This document shows, in pieces, positions 53,880-64,000 of a stretch of DNA of 64,000 bases. This DNA comes from Aspidapion aeneum (lineage: Eukaryota; Arthropoda; Insecta; Coleoptera; Brentidae), in NCBI GenBank assembly GCA_963576565.1, contig OY755044.1, forward strand, positions 39,019,235 through 39,083,234, given 5' to 3'. The translations under genes and the position numbers were made by a program. Each line of letters begins with the position of its first letter. Position 1 is the first letter of the stretch. The notes under the pieces were generated by a model. It did not search any database. It was not told the DNA's origin and saw only the letters and a program-made list of their open reading frames with translations.

Positions 53880-55045
53880 ATTAATTAATTTTGGTCGAGA
53901 TCGAACAAACTAAAGCCTTACCTCTTCTACGCCCCCCCCCCCTTTTTTTAGCGGGAGAGCATGTGAATTTTGAAATCAATCAGATACCTACGTGGAAGTC
54001 AGTTGAAAGTAATCAGAAAAACTCGTCATTAAATCGTCAATTTTGAATCCGCCATATTGAATTTTTGTAATCTGATCAAAAATTCGTAATCCTCATCCTC
54101 AAAAACCTTCAGATACCAATTTTGGTGGAAATCCGACAAACTAGAATTTTACGTCCTCTTCGCCCACCACGTTAGGGGGGAAGTCGAGGGGTGGCTCGGT
54201 ATTTCCCTTTGGTGTACAGGTTAGGGGAAATACCAGGAAATACTTGGGAAGTACCGGGAAATATACTAAGAAATACCATTGGAAATACTAGGGGGGAAAT
54301 ACTAGGAAATACCATTGCTTGGGAAATACTAGGAAATACCATTAAAATTTGAGGAAATACTGGGAAATACCATAGGTAATATACCGTAGGTATTTCCTTT
54401 TGGTGTACAAAATCGGCGATCGAGCCACCCCTCGGGGGAAGTAGGCAGTCAGTGATACCACATTAGTGGATTGTCATCGGAACTATAACGATATGCGAAA
54501 TTTGAAGTCAATCGGACACGTGGAAGTCAGTTGAAAGTAATCCGCCATATTGAATTTTTATAATCTGATCAAAAATTCGTAATCCCCATCCTCAAAAACC
54601 CCCAGATACCGCCCTCCAGGTTAGGGGTGAGGCAGTCAGTGATACCACATTATTGGATTGTCATCGGAACTATAACGGTATGCGAAATTTGAAGTCAATC
54701 GAATACGTGGAAGTCAGTTGAGAGTAATCAGAAAAACTTGACATTAAATCGTCCATTTTGAATCCGCCATATTGAATTTTTGTAATCTAATAAAAAATTC
54801 GTAATTGTCATTCTCAAAAACCCCCAGATATCACTTTTGGTTAAAATCGGACAAATTAAAGTTTTACCCCCTCTCCACCCCCCACGTTAGGGGGGAGGTA
54901 GGTACCCGATGAAACCATATTATTGTGTTGTCATCGGAACTAAGACACTATGCGAAATTTGAAGTCAATCGGATGTTTGGAAGTTCTTCAAAAATGAGTT
55001 GCAAGATTTGATTACATACATACATACATATATACATACAGGTGA
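53880..55045 (+). repeat. Repeat family B, several tandem units ending in an (ACAT)n tract
   Basis: Units of about 180-280 bp carry GTCATCGGAACTATAACG (about 54474, 54658 and a variant near 54930), GCGAAATTTGAAGTCAATCG and GAATCCGCCATATTGAATTT. The last unit ends in TTGATTACATACATACATAC. The layout, repeated units then a short simple tail, suggests a retroposed non-autonomous element like family A. Confidence 0.75.
54185..54434. mobile_element. hAT MITE with perfect 8-bp target duplication GGGGAAGT, carrying a GGAAATAC array
   Basis: The ends CGAGGGGTGGCTCG and CGAGCCACCCCTCG are exact inverted repeats. GGGGAAGT precedes (54177-54184) and follows (54435-54442). Inside, GTATTTCC-TTTGGTGTACA occurs twice in direct orientation around a degenerate array of GGAAATACTAGGAAATACC units. 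It interrupts repeat family B. Confidence 0.9.
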
Positions 55046-56910
55046 AGTTAAATAAAAGCTTGTAAAAAAATAGGCAAAAGAGTAAAAATCAGACACGAAA
55101 ACTGACAGATCAGGATCTGGGATAGAAAAAAATCAAATCAAGGATCAAAAGTAACAGTTTGAGGATAAAAAGTAAAAATCAGGGATAAAAAGTAAAAGCC
55201 TTAAAAAAACTAAAGACCACAAAAAAGTACAAAAAAAGAGTCTTTTTACTCCTCGACATATTCCTAAAAAGTGCCACTTTGATCCCTTGTAATATAATAT
55301 ACATACACACTTTTACCAACACAGGATGTCACCTTAAGTGCTTCCTCTCCGAGAAGCACTTCTGGATCCGCCACTGGTACAGCTTAAGCTCTAACAAGAG
55401 CAAAAAATATTTTAACTTTTTAAGTTCAAAAATTACTTTTCTTTATACGTATCAAAATAAAATTTTCTCCTATACGTAACAAAAGTTTCGTAAATTTGGA
55501 CTTTGCATAGTTTGTTCCGCCAAAATTTCGATACAGTGTGTATAGCAATCACGAAAGCTAAGTGGCAGGTGCCCGCGTTTACAAGAGCCCAAAAGAAAAC
55601 CCGCTCCCAATGCATAACATTATGCATCTCTTGGTTGGTTCGCTGGGTATTCTCATCCAGACGGATGGTTTTATTACGTAGAGTTATAGAGCTCAGACAG
55701 AATATCTATAACGACTGGAATCTAGGAACATACGGATGGAATACGCCTAATTTACTAGTGCCATGCATTCTTCGAGACAGCGAACGAAAGCAATACCTTT
55801 ATGTCTCTTTCTATTCCGTGCAGTCGCTATTTTGTCGCGTAAAGGTAATAAGCCTGTCTTCGCCCACGCGCAGGTGAAGTGCGTTTTGCTGTAACTAATA
55901 AAATGCGTTATTAAACACGCGATTAATGTTAATACTTATTTATTTCCGACGACATAGAATGTAAAAATTATAGAAGGAAACATATAAAGGTAGGTTCTTA
56001 AAAAAAAACAACACATTCTAAAAACCAAGCCCCTTCCAACCAAAAATATTAAAGTAAATAATCGAATAGTCCTCCTTCTTCGGCTAGACAATATTCGAGG
56101 CTATGATAAAAACCCTCTTCTTTTTAAGGACTCTTCTAACGGTGGTTGAAGACCTATCAACTGCTTCAGCATTTTGATAGCCTGTCAATTTTTTTTTGCT
56201 GCACTGCAGCGCAAATCATGATATTGACGGGTACGATTTTATTTTAAATCGAACCTTTAAACGAGGGTACCGTAGTAGATATCAGTTTTAAAAAAGTTAC
56301 AAACTTTAATTAATAAAAAAAATAACTGTTGCAATTTACAAATTGTTACAAGACTTTTCTTATGACCTATAAAACAAACAAGACCCAAAATAATAAAATA
56401 AATACTTTAACTTAGCAAAATAACAGACTGCAAAATATTCTTGAAATAGCAAAATCTTATGTTGCTTTACTGATAATTAGTTTAGAGGTTTTAGTGTAAA
56501 TTCAACAAAACTAAGAATGTGACTACCGACTTGTCTCCTCAAAGTTTGGGTTTTTATTAACGGTAGGTTGGAGCTAAGTAGTCCATTATCCCATCTTTGA
56601 AGAGCTTGGAGAAACCAAGTCAGTGGCGTTGCTGATAATCCTAAAATTTACTTTACTTTTTAGATAATGAGCTAAACAATAAAACCTAAACAAAATCAGA
56701 GATAAAATGACATTTTATAGACAACACTTTCTAATCTCACAGTTTTTCCATAGCCAATCACTTTGAAGGGTAAACCATCTCTCTACTTGATGTATCCCCA
56801 CGCTTAACCATTACAACTCCCACTCTTCACCTGCAACAACCACCTGCTGTGTGGTAGGTAGCACCTAGACGGTTATTATTGTGAAAGAAGGCGAAACCAC
56901 CTTCTTATCT

Positions 56911-57141
56911 CTACAAAACCATGTTTTGCGCTTTTCGTTTTTCCAAGCTGGTTTCGTACAGTGGCACAGTCAAGAGTAATTTACATTCCTGACAATATCC
57001 CGAGCTTTTCGTTAAAATGGTAGGTTTTTTCTGACGACTTGGTGCCACGCAACCCGACTGTTTGAAATTATGCACAATTCTGTGAATTGTTATCAAACTT
57101 GGTTCCGGGCGATTTGCAAAAGTTTCCAAAAAAAAGCTCAT
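56911..57141 (-). pseudogene. Transposon helix-turn-helix fragment (DUF4817-like)
   Basis: The frame reads SFFLETFANRPEPSLITIHR, IVHNFKQSGCVAPSRQKKP. This resembles the N-terminal helix-turn-helix of mariner-like or DUF4817 proteins that are common in insect genomes. It ends after about 76 codons with no downstream domain. Confidence 0.55.
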
Positions 57142-57293
57142 AGATTATACCATTTGACTATCTGAACTTTTTCGGCAACTTGATAAACCTTCATTTTTAG
57201 TTTAAAGAATGTATTATTTTAGTTTAAAAACTCGCATATCTGTTTCTCGTACAATGCACGCATAAAAAGTAAATAATTATAGTCAAGGCGCAA

Positions 57294-57485
57294 CAGTGAC
57301 GTGACGTAAATAAGGAGGGCCCGAGCCCCCCCCCCCCCCGAAGCTCAGGTTTTTTTGGATATTTTCCACACATTTCATGAATACAAAATAAAATAGCATA
57401 AAAATACGGACTCATGGGGTCTCACACAGCCCCCCCCCCCGAAACTGTTCGGGCCCCCCGAAACATTTTTCTATATACGCCTCTG
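57294..57485. repeat. Repeat with C/G-run ends, inverted relative to 33241-33423
   Basis: The core TTCATGAATACAAAATAAAA and GGATATTTTCCACAC matches 33241-33423 in reverse. Long C runs sit inside each end and GCCTCTG closes the right side. The flanking octamers do not match. Confidence 0.5.
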
Positions 57486-58640
57486 GTGCCGGTAGAGGGA
57501 GAGGTCGAGTGAAAGTCAATTGGGCAACAAGATTCCTATGTTCCTAGATGCGTGGACCTCTCTATATAGTTCGTTTAAACTACCTATAAGTGAAAACCGC
57601 ATACAAAGCCGCCGACATTGGAAGTCCTTGATTAGCTTGTCGGAAGGGAAGCTGTGTAGAGCGTGAGAGTTTTCTTAAAGCGATGGAGGCAACTATACTT
57701 AACTTTTTTTCGAAAACGCTCTTAAACAGAGCTATTCGCTTATGAAAATTATTTTTCCGAAATCGCTCAGGGCTACTATGTAATTTGATCTGCATCAAAG
57801 ATGTATGAAAGTTTGATCAATGATAAAAACAAAACCTCACTTTTTCACATGGCATTGACGCATTACCGTTGCCAGGCCTCAAAATAAACATACTACTTCC
57901 TACTCACCTTCCAAATTTTGTTGGCAAAGTTCATAAAATACAACTAATTTTTACAATACAATTTTTAGGCAAATGTATTTGCTATTTTTGTTTGGATATC
58001 TATGTGTTTTTTTAAAGATCGCATGGCAGATCGATTTTTATTATAGGGCGCTTAAAACAGTGTCGGCGAAAAATAAAGCGATGTGTAAAATCGTTCAAAA
58101 AGTTAATGGGAATGTGTTGTGTCCGCCATCGAAGCATCACCAAAAGTCAAAAAGGTCGCAAAACGTTTAGGATACGAAAACTTGGAAACAAATGGAAGAC
58201 TGTTACGCTAGTGTTTTTCCCGTAATTCAGAGACGCAATAAAGTGGGGAGTTACGAAAAGGCTATTTTTAAGACATTACGCTGCTTTGCTTGGATAGTGG
58301 TATGTACAACTAAAAAAAATGCGTTTTTGCGTTTTCTGTTTTACGGGACCCTTATCATTTTCATAAAATATTTTTACCACAAAATTTTCCTTATTGTCTA
58401 TTTCAAGTTAAGTTATTGATTGATTTAATTAAAGCAACAAAAATACTGTTACAAATTTAAGTTATTTAAATTTTATAATTGGAATTTATTTAGGTTTAGT
58501 GTAGTATTAGGTCGATTTATCTTAAGGTTGTATTCTTAGTCTAGGTTTTAGTTGCGTTGTCTGTGGCTTGCGGTCGCGGTAGTGCGGGAACTTTCCGGAC
58601 GTCGAAGGCTGCCGGAAAGTTCGAGAGAGATGGACGATCC

Positions 58641-58678
58641 TATATATAGGGCCGGGGTCGCGCACCAGGCAGTCAGTC
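58641..58678 (+). promoter_or_regulatory. LTR core promoter: TATA box and initiator
   Basis: TATATATA at 58641-58648 and TCAGTC at 58673-58678 lie about 32 bp apart, matching insect TATA-to-initiator spacing. Transcription would start near 58675 and define U3/R. Confidence 0.65.
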
Positions 58679-58798
58679 ACAGATAACGTGCTGTAGTGGT
58701 CGTGAGATTAACACGAAGTTAATAGACCGATTATAGTAGTGAATTATTAGCAAGTTATTACTAAGTTTAAGTGCGTTTTTTTGTACATAATTTGTCGA

Positions 58799-58804
58799 AA
58801 TAAA
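58799..58804 (+). terminator. LTR poly(A) signal AATAAA
   Basis: The canonical hexamer lies about 125 nt after the predicted start site, within the LTR. In the 3' LTR it would direct 3'-end formation. Confidence 0.55.
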
Positions 58805-58863
58805 TTGACGTATCGTTTTCAACAATTGCGAGTTTTGATTTGTCGTTGTGAACCCGTAACAAT

Positions 58864-58882
58864 TGGTGTTAGAAGTGAGATT
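58864..58882 (+). other. Primer-binding site, tRNA-Leu type
   Basis: TGGTGTTAGAAGTGAGATT begins two bases after the LTR. It differs at about two positions from the complement of the 3' end of insect tRNA-Leu (TGGTGTCAGAAGTGGGATT, recalled). This supports the LTR border. Confidence 0.75.
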
Positions 58883-58959
58883 AAAAGAAATAAATAGTGC
58901 AAAGACTATCCTTACATATTACCACCGGATAGGACAATTGGACAGAAAAACAGTAAGTG

Positions 58960-59754
58960 ATTTTTCCAGAATATTCGAAGAAGTTCGATATTGTTTTATT
59001 TAAAAACTAAAAGAGATATTTAAGAACCGACTTCGACATTAACTTTACAGTCCAAAAATTGATAATTAGAGAGCTTTTCTAGAATATTCTATAACATTCT
59101 ACGACGTTCTATTCAAAAACTAGAAGAGATATACAAATACCGACTTCGACATTAGATTAGTAATTTTAAAAGTAAGAATCAGAAAGAATTTCTAGAACAT
59201 TCCATCACTTTCTACGACGCTCTATTCGAAAACCAGAAGAAATATCCAAAAAGAGACTTCGACATTAGCTTAGTAATTTCAAAAGTAAGAACTAAAAAGA
59301 ATTTCTAGAAGATTCCATAACATTCTACGACGTTCTATTCAAAAACTAGAAGAGATATACAAATACCGATTTCGATATTAGTTTAGTTATTTCAAAAGTA
59401 AGAATTAGAAAGAATTTCTAGAAGATTCCATAACATTCTACGACGTTCTATTCAAAAACTAGAAGAGATACACAAATACCGACTTCGACAGTAGCTTAGT
59501 TATTTTAAAAGTAAGAATTAGAAATTATTTCTAGAATATTCCATAACATTCTACGACGGTCTATTCGAGAACCAAAAGAGATAATCAAAAAGTGACTTCT
59601 ACATTTGCCTAGTAGCAGAAAGAGTAGCATTTACCAGTATATTCCAGAACATTTCATTAGGTTCTATTTAAGAATTGGAAGAGATATTGAAAAACCGACT
59701 TCGACATTCGCTTTATAGCCCTAAAATAGACGTTTTAAGTGATTTATCAGGAAG
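58960..59754 (+). repeat. Leader tandem repeat, period 113 bp, about seven units
   Basis: The marker CTTCGACATT (or a close variant) occurs at 59031, 59144, 59257, 59370, 59483 and 59596, each exactly 113 apart, and then at 59699 (103). Units also carry ATTCCATAACATTCTACGAC and CTAGAAGAGATA. They fill the untranslated leader up to the gag ATG. Confidence 0.93.
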
Positions 59755-60981
59755 TTGATGCTTACTAGACAAGGATCGGCAAAGATGGAAGATCTAACTA
59801 AAATGATGCAGGCTCTAGCAGCTCAAATGGCTCAAAACCAGGGCGATATGAAACACACCATGGACGATATGAAACAGACATTTGAGCAAAGATTAGATGG
59901 CATTCAAGAAAACTTCGATCAAATAAAGAGCAACTCCGAAGAGCTGAGAGAAGAGTTCAAGAGTGCAACCGAAGATCTTAAGGAAGAAATAACTCAAAGA
60001 ATGCATAGTGTGGAACAAAAGGTACAAAATAAATTGCAGAATGTAGAAGAAAAGGTACAAAATGTTGAGGAAAAGGTACAAAATGTTGAAGAAAAAGTGG
60101 AGACCAAACTACAGAATGTTAGGGAAGAAGTTTTTCAAACCATAGAAGAAAAATTCCAGGACATGTCAAAACAGTTTATACACCTTCAGAAAGAACACAA
60201 CAAAATAAAAGCTCAAGGATGTGTTGTAAAGCCTCCAAATTTTGATGGTACGTCTTCCTGGTCTACTTACAAACAACAGTTTGAAGCTGCCGCTGCTGCA
60301 AATGGTTGGGATGATGAAGAAAAAGCTAGAGCTTTGTTAGTAGCTCTACGAGAACCTGCTCTGGGACTTTTACGGTCCATTCCAGTCGAACAAAAACAGA
60401 ATTATAATGCTTTAGTGGCAGCGTTAGAAAGAAGGTATGGAGACGAACACTTGCGAAATTTACATTGGTCAGAATTAAATATTCGTCAACAAAGACCAGG
60501 AGAATCATTGCAAGAGTATGAAGCAGATATCAGGAGGCTGATGTATTTAGCTTACCCAGAAATGCCAGAAAATTACAGAGATCCCTTCACGGTAGATCGC
60601 TTTATTAACGGATTACGAGACACGGACTTAGCAAAGTTACTTCGTCGAGAACGCTTCCATAACAGCAGTGAAGTGTTGATTCGAGCCCTTGAAATTGAAT
60701 CATCAAATAATATGTCCAGGCCAAAAGTAAGAGCTGTTTCAATTCAGGAGGGAGAAGAAATGAGCAATGGACATGAGGTCAACTCAAAAACGCTAAACCA
60801 AATGTTTCAATCACTGATAGAGAAGATTGACTCTTTGAAAGAAAGCAGACGATCCCCTCCAAATGTAAAGTGTTTCAGATGCGGACGTACAGGGCATATT
60901 CAACGCGATTGTCGCGTCCAAATAAGGTCTCGCTCGCTATCTAGCGGGACAGAGTACCGAAGAAGAGATCAGGAAAACTAA
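59755..60981 (+). CDS. gag: Gag polyprotein of the Ty3/gypsy element (408 aa)
   Basis: Gag builds the particle and packages RNA. ATG at 59755 opens the frame directly after the leader repeats; a second ATG follows at once. Residues about 20-140 are a coiled coil with heptad repeats of KVQNVEE. A capsid-like retrotransposon gag region follows (about 155-310; NFDGTSSWSTYKQQFEAAAA, then RRYGDEHL and the W-x-E-L block). Near the C-terminus is one zinc knuckle, CFRCGRTGHIQRDC (60870-60911), then an Arg/Ser-rich tail. The frame ends with TAA at 60979-60981, overlapping pol by about 10 nt. It is intact. Confidence 0.92.
   Translation: MMLTRQGSAKMEDLTKMMQALAAQMAQNQGDMKHTMDDMKQTFEQRLDGIQENFDQIKSNSEELREEFKSATEDLKEEITQRMHSVEQKVQNKLQNVEEKVQNVEEKVQNVEEKVETKLQNVREEVFQTIEEKFQDMSKQFIHLQKEHNKIKAQGCVVKPPNFDGTSSWSTYKQQFEAAAAANGWDDEEKARALLVALREPALGLLRSIPVEQKQNYNALVAALERRYGDEHLRNLHWSELNIRQQRPGESLQEYEADIRRLMYLAYPEMPENYRDPFTVDRFINGLRDTDLAKLLRRERFHNSSEVLIRALEIESSNNMSRPKVRAVSIQEGEEMSNGHEVNSKTLNQMFQSLIEKIDSLKESRRSPPNVKCFRCGRTGHIQRDCRVQIRSRSLSSGTEYRRRDQEN
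60971..60981 (+). promoter_or_regulatory. Gag-pol overlap with candidate -1 frameshift signal
   Basis: AGGAAAACTAA sits at the end of gag. The 0-frame reads GAA AAC TAA and the -1 frame reads GGA AAA CTA. The run of four A before the stop is slip-prone but is not a textbook X XXY YYZ heptamer. The position is convincing; the mechanism is inferred. Confidence 0.5.
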
Positions 60982-63900
60982 AACTAGTCAACGCAGAGGG
61001 GCGGGTGTTGGCTAATGGGAATAGAGCCCCCAAAATTTACTCTATTAAGAGCCTAAAACATACTGCTGACAGTCTTAACATCGACGGACTCATTAATGGG
61101 AGAAAAGTTAATATAACAGTAGACACTGGTGCTGCCATATCATTGCTTAAGTTCAAAATTGCAACGAGATATAAAATTCGACCAATAGAAAAGAAAATAA
61201 CACTTAAGACTGTGACTGGAGAATCCGCCGATGTGTTGGGGCAGACAGATATAGACCTACAGCTGGGAAGATTGAAGATTCGCCACACTGTATTGGTTGC
61301 CGAAATAGAAGACGAATTTATTTTGGGAATGGACTTGATAAGTAAACATGGATTTGCGTTTGATAATAAACTTAATACCCTAAGATTTGGGAATGAAGAG
61401 TTCATTTTGTCAAATAGTCACTTCAATAAAGAACCAATAAAGGTCGTGGCAGTATGCACAACAAGACTAGTCGGTAACAGTGAGACCATAATTTTTGGGA
61501 GGCTGGAAAGTAAAACATCAAGCTGCGTTGGACACATAAGCCAACAAAACACACCCAACACCTACCTCGTTGCAAAATCTCTAGTTAAAACCGATAAAGA
61601 CATCCCGATTAGAGTCGCCAATATTTTCCCAAATAGTGTCAACATTAGTAAGGGGGAGGTGGTAGCATTATTTGAACCAGTACAGAAAGTAACAAGATGT
61701 GAAGAGCCAACTTCCGAGGATACAAGCAAGTTACCAATGGAGGTACTTCAGCAATTTGAGTCAACTTGGCAACATCTCACTCCAGAAGAATATAGTAAAG
61801 CGAGAGAGTTTATAGAAGAACAAAGTAATATCTTCGAAACTAGGAGTAGTTCGGGACGCACAAACCTTATTCAACATGCTATCAACACTGGCGATGCCCA
61901 ACCGATAAGACAACCCCCAAGAAGACTACCAATGGCCAAGCAAGAAGAAGTTCACAATCTCATTAATAAAATGCTCAGCGACGGTGTTATTGAAGAGTCA
62001 TCAAGTCCTTGGTCATCTCCTGTGGTGTTGGTCACTAAAAAGGATGGAAGTACTAGATTTTGTGTCGACTACAGGAAACTTAACGATGTGACCAAGAAAG
62101 ATAGTTACCCACTGCCAAGAATAGACGACACATTAACAACGTTGGCAGGATCATATTGGTTTTCTACTCTTGACCTGAAAAGTGGGTATTGGCAAGTAGG
62201 AATCTTTGAAAGAGATAAAGAGAAGACTGCATTCTCTGCTGGAAGTGGACCTTATCAGTTTAATGTGATGCCATTTGGCCTATGCAACGCTCCAGCTACA
62301 TTTGAAAGACTAATGGAAGTCGTTCTACGAGGCCTTACTTGGAAAACCTGCCTAGTCTATTTGGATGATGTCATAGTAATGGGGAAATCATTTCAAGAAC
62401 ATCTAGATAATTTACGAGAAGTATTCTCAAGAATCAGGAACGCAAATCTTAAATTAAACTCAAAGAAATGTTTTCTGTTCCAAGAAAAAGTTGAGTTCCT
62501 GGGTCACGTCGTTTCCCGAGAAGGCATCCATACCGACGAAAAGAAGCTACAAGCAATAAAAGAATGGCCTCAACCTCGTGACAAACATGAATTGAGAAGC
62601 TTTTTGGGTCTGTGTACATACTACAGACGATTTGTAGAAGGATTCGCCAAAATAGCGTCTCCGTTACATAGACTTACAGAAGATAAAGCTTCTTACAAAT
62701 GGAATACCGAATGTGACCAAGCATTTAGAAGACTAAAAGCAGCATTATGTTCTAGTCCGATTCTTGCATATCCCATTCCAAAAGGAAAATTCATATTAGA
62801 TACTGATGCGTGCAACGATGGCATAGGAGCAGTACTCTCCCAAGTACAAGATGGAGAAGAACGGGTCATCGAATTTTTCAGCAAGAAGCTATCCAAACCA
62901 GAGAGAAATTATTGTGTTACTAGAAAGGAGCTCCTAGCCATAGTTAAATCCGTAGATCACTTTCACAAATATCTCTACGGACAAGAGTTTCTGATTAGAA
63001 CGGATCATGCTGCGTTACAGTGGCTCATGAAAATGAAACAACCTGAGGGGCAAGTCGCGAGATGGATAGAAAAGCTACAACAATACCATTATCAAATTAA
63101 GCACCGAGCAGGAAGGGTGCATAATAATGCAGATGCATTGTCCAGAAGACCTTGCCCTGAGGATTGTAAACATTGCAGGAAAATTGACCAGAAAGAAGGA
63201 ATTACCTACGTGCGCCAGATAAAGTTAGAACCAGATGAAGAATGGATGTCGGCTTCGATTAGAACCACACAACTTAACGACAAAGATGTAGGACCTATCT
63301 TGCGATTGAAAGAAGAGAACAAGCCACGACCATCATGGCAAGATATCGCAAATCAAGGGGTGATATTCAAATCACTGTGGGCACAATGGGATTCACTGAT
63401 AGTAGAAGAAAACATCCTTAAACGTGCCTGGGAAAGTGCCGATGGCCTTACTGTGATTAATCAAGTAGTGGTTCCTAGGAGCATGGTAGACAATATAATG
63501 GCCGAATGCCATGGTGGAAAATCAGGCGCGCACCTAGGCATAAATAAAACCGTGGACAAAATTCGAAACCGATTTTATTGGGTCAATTACTTTCAAGATG
63601 TGAAAAACTGGTGCCGCCGATGTTCGACTTGTGCAGCCAGCCAAGGTCCCAAAACAAGGTCCAGAGGTCAAATGAAACAATATAACGTAGGTCTGCCATT
63701 CGAACGCATTGCTATTGATGTGGCCGGACCATTTCCAGAAACTAAAAAGGGCAACAAATACATCCTTGTTGTCATGGATTATTTTAGCAAATGGCCAGAA
63801 GTTTTTGCTTTGCCTAACCAAGAGGCCGCTACAGTTGCAGAAGTTCTGGTAAATGATGTTTTCAGCCGATTTGGCATTCCTTTGGAACTACATTCAGATC

Positions 63901-64000
63901 AAGGAAGAAACTTTGAATCAAAGCTCTTCCAGAATCTCTGTGACCTTTTAGGAATACATAAAACACGGACTACTGCTTTGCATCCGCAGTCAGATGGCAT
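60972..64000 (+). CDS. pol: Pol polyprotein of the Ty3/gypsy element, -1 frame, partial at window end
   Basis: The frame is open from about 60972 to 64000 with no stop. The domains in order are an aspartic protease (DTGA at 61122-61133, later ILGMDL), reverse transcriptase (FCVDYRKLN near 62060, MPFGLCNAPATF, YLDD at 62358-62369), RNase H (DTDACNDGIGAVLSQ, TRKELLAI, RTDHAAL), and integrase (the HHCC zinc region near 63510-63635, then IAIDVAGPF and LHSDQGRNFES with the first two core Asp residues). The last core Glu and the C-terminus are outside. It has no start codon of its own and is in -1 register to gag, so it is probably made by a -1 frameshift at the end of gag. Confidence 0.93.

Larger units (their letters stand above)
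55046..58446. other. Gene-poor interval before the LTR element
   Basis: It holds a right-end fragment of the 39612 hAT MITE family (55310-55373), an unassigned 124-codon + frame (55503-55877) with no known domain, a decayed transposase helix-turn-helix (56911-57141) and a C/G-run repeat (57294-57485). I find no supported host gene. Confidence 0.45.
58447..58861 (+). repeat. 5' LTR, 415 bp (TGTTAC ... GTAACA)
   Basis: TGTTAC at 58447 and GTAACA ending at 58861 are the inverted LTR tips. A TATATATA box at 58641-58648 and TCAGTC at 58673-58678 are spaced as in insect core promoters. AATAAA follows at 58799-58804. The primer site begins two bases after the LTR. Confidence 0.85.
58447..64000 (+). 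mobile_element. Ty3/gypsy LTR retrotransposon, 5' part, runs off the window
   Basis: In order: LTR, tRNA-Leu-type primer site, repeated leader, gag, and pol with protease, reverse transcriptase, RNase H and integrase. Protease before RT and integrase after RNase H gives the Ty3/gypsy order. Gag and the visible pol have no internal stops, suggesting a recent insertion. The 3' end, the second LTR and any env lie outside, so age and target duplication cannot be judged. Confidence 0.93.

Noticed and set aside
55503..55877. 124-codon + strand frame
   Set aside because: No recognisable domain, no repeats of codon pattern and no splice context; left as unassigned.
57294..57485. hAT target duplication for the C/G-run repeat
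   Set aside because: The flanking octamers AGGCGCAA and GTGCCGGT do not match, so it is listed only as a repeat.
59893..61405. Minus-strand frames inside gag and pol
   Set aside because: Shadows of the intact retrotransposon frames on the + strand.
1..64000. CRISPR array, bacterial operon or phage
   Set aside because: The short repeats lack regular unique spacers, the genes are interrupted by introns and the transposons are eukaryotic.

Overview
This is a eukaryotic, AT-rich, intron-containing and repeat-dense window. It looks like an insect (or other arthropod) chromosome. The reasons are two metazoan genes split by introns of 0.1 to 20.6 kb, many DNA transposons (hAT, pogo/Tigger, mariner-like and foldback types), RTE-like LINE fragments, and a Ty3/gypsy element whose LTR carries a TATA box and a TCAGTC initiator. 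No bacterial operons, CRISPR arrays or ribosomal RNA genes were seen.

Two host genes can be reconstructed exon by exon, and they converge. On the + strand, 2033-13002 holds the C-terminal 395 codons (five exons) of the mitochondrial phosphatidylglycerophosphate synthase PGS1, the committed step of cardiolipin synthesis; its 5' exons lie upstream or were not recognised. On the - strand, 48236 down to 21674 holds a five-exon rhomboid intramembrane protease of the RHBDL / stet / rho-4 type. Its 954 nt add up to 317 codons plus stop, with intact GASGG serine and HLTGA histidine motifs. All splice phases agree in both genes. A tRNA-shaped sequence with anticodon ACA lies on the - strand inside a PGS1 intron.

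The introns and intergenic DNA are a mosaic of transposons, many placed by target-site duplications. hAT-type insertions with 8-bp duplications occur at 3497-4500, 23093-23250, 25956-26483 (7/8), 37434-39250 (7/8), 39612-39886, 42284-42475 and 54185-54434; several are nested. Pogo-like elements lie at 17997-18354, 34196-35233 and 36042-36594. Large inverted-repeat elements lie at 10463-12192 and 31144-33745. An element with CCCAAGTAACATT ends splits a LINE at 50871-52655. Two hairpins of only about 60 bp (24672-24732 and 31049-31110) share terminal TAAGGTNACT and each has a perfect 8-bp duplication. They are the best candidate here for an undescribed mobile family.

The right end (58447-64000) is the 5' four-fifths of a young-looking Ty3/gypsy retrotransposon: 415-bp LTR, tRNA-Leu-type primer site, a leader of seven 113-bp repeats, an intact gag, and a pol reading frame open to the window edge in the -1 frame relative to gag. 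The 55.0-58.4 kb interval and much of 18.4-21.6 kb and 26.5-30.8 kb contain no gene I can support.
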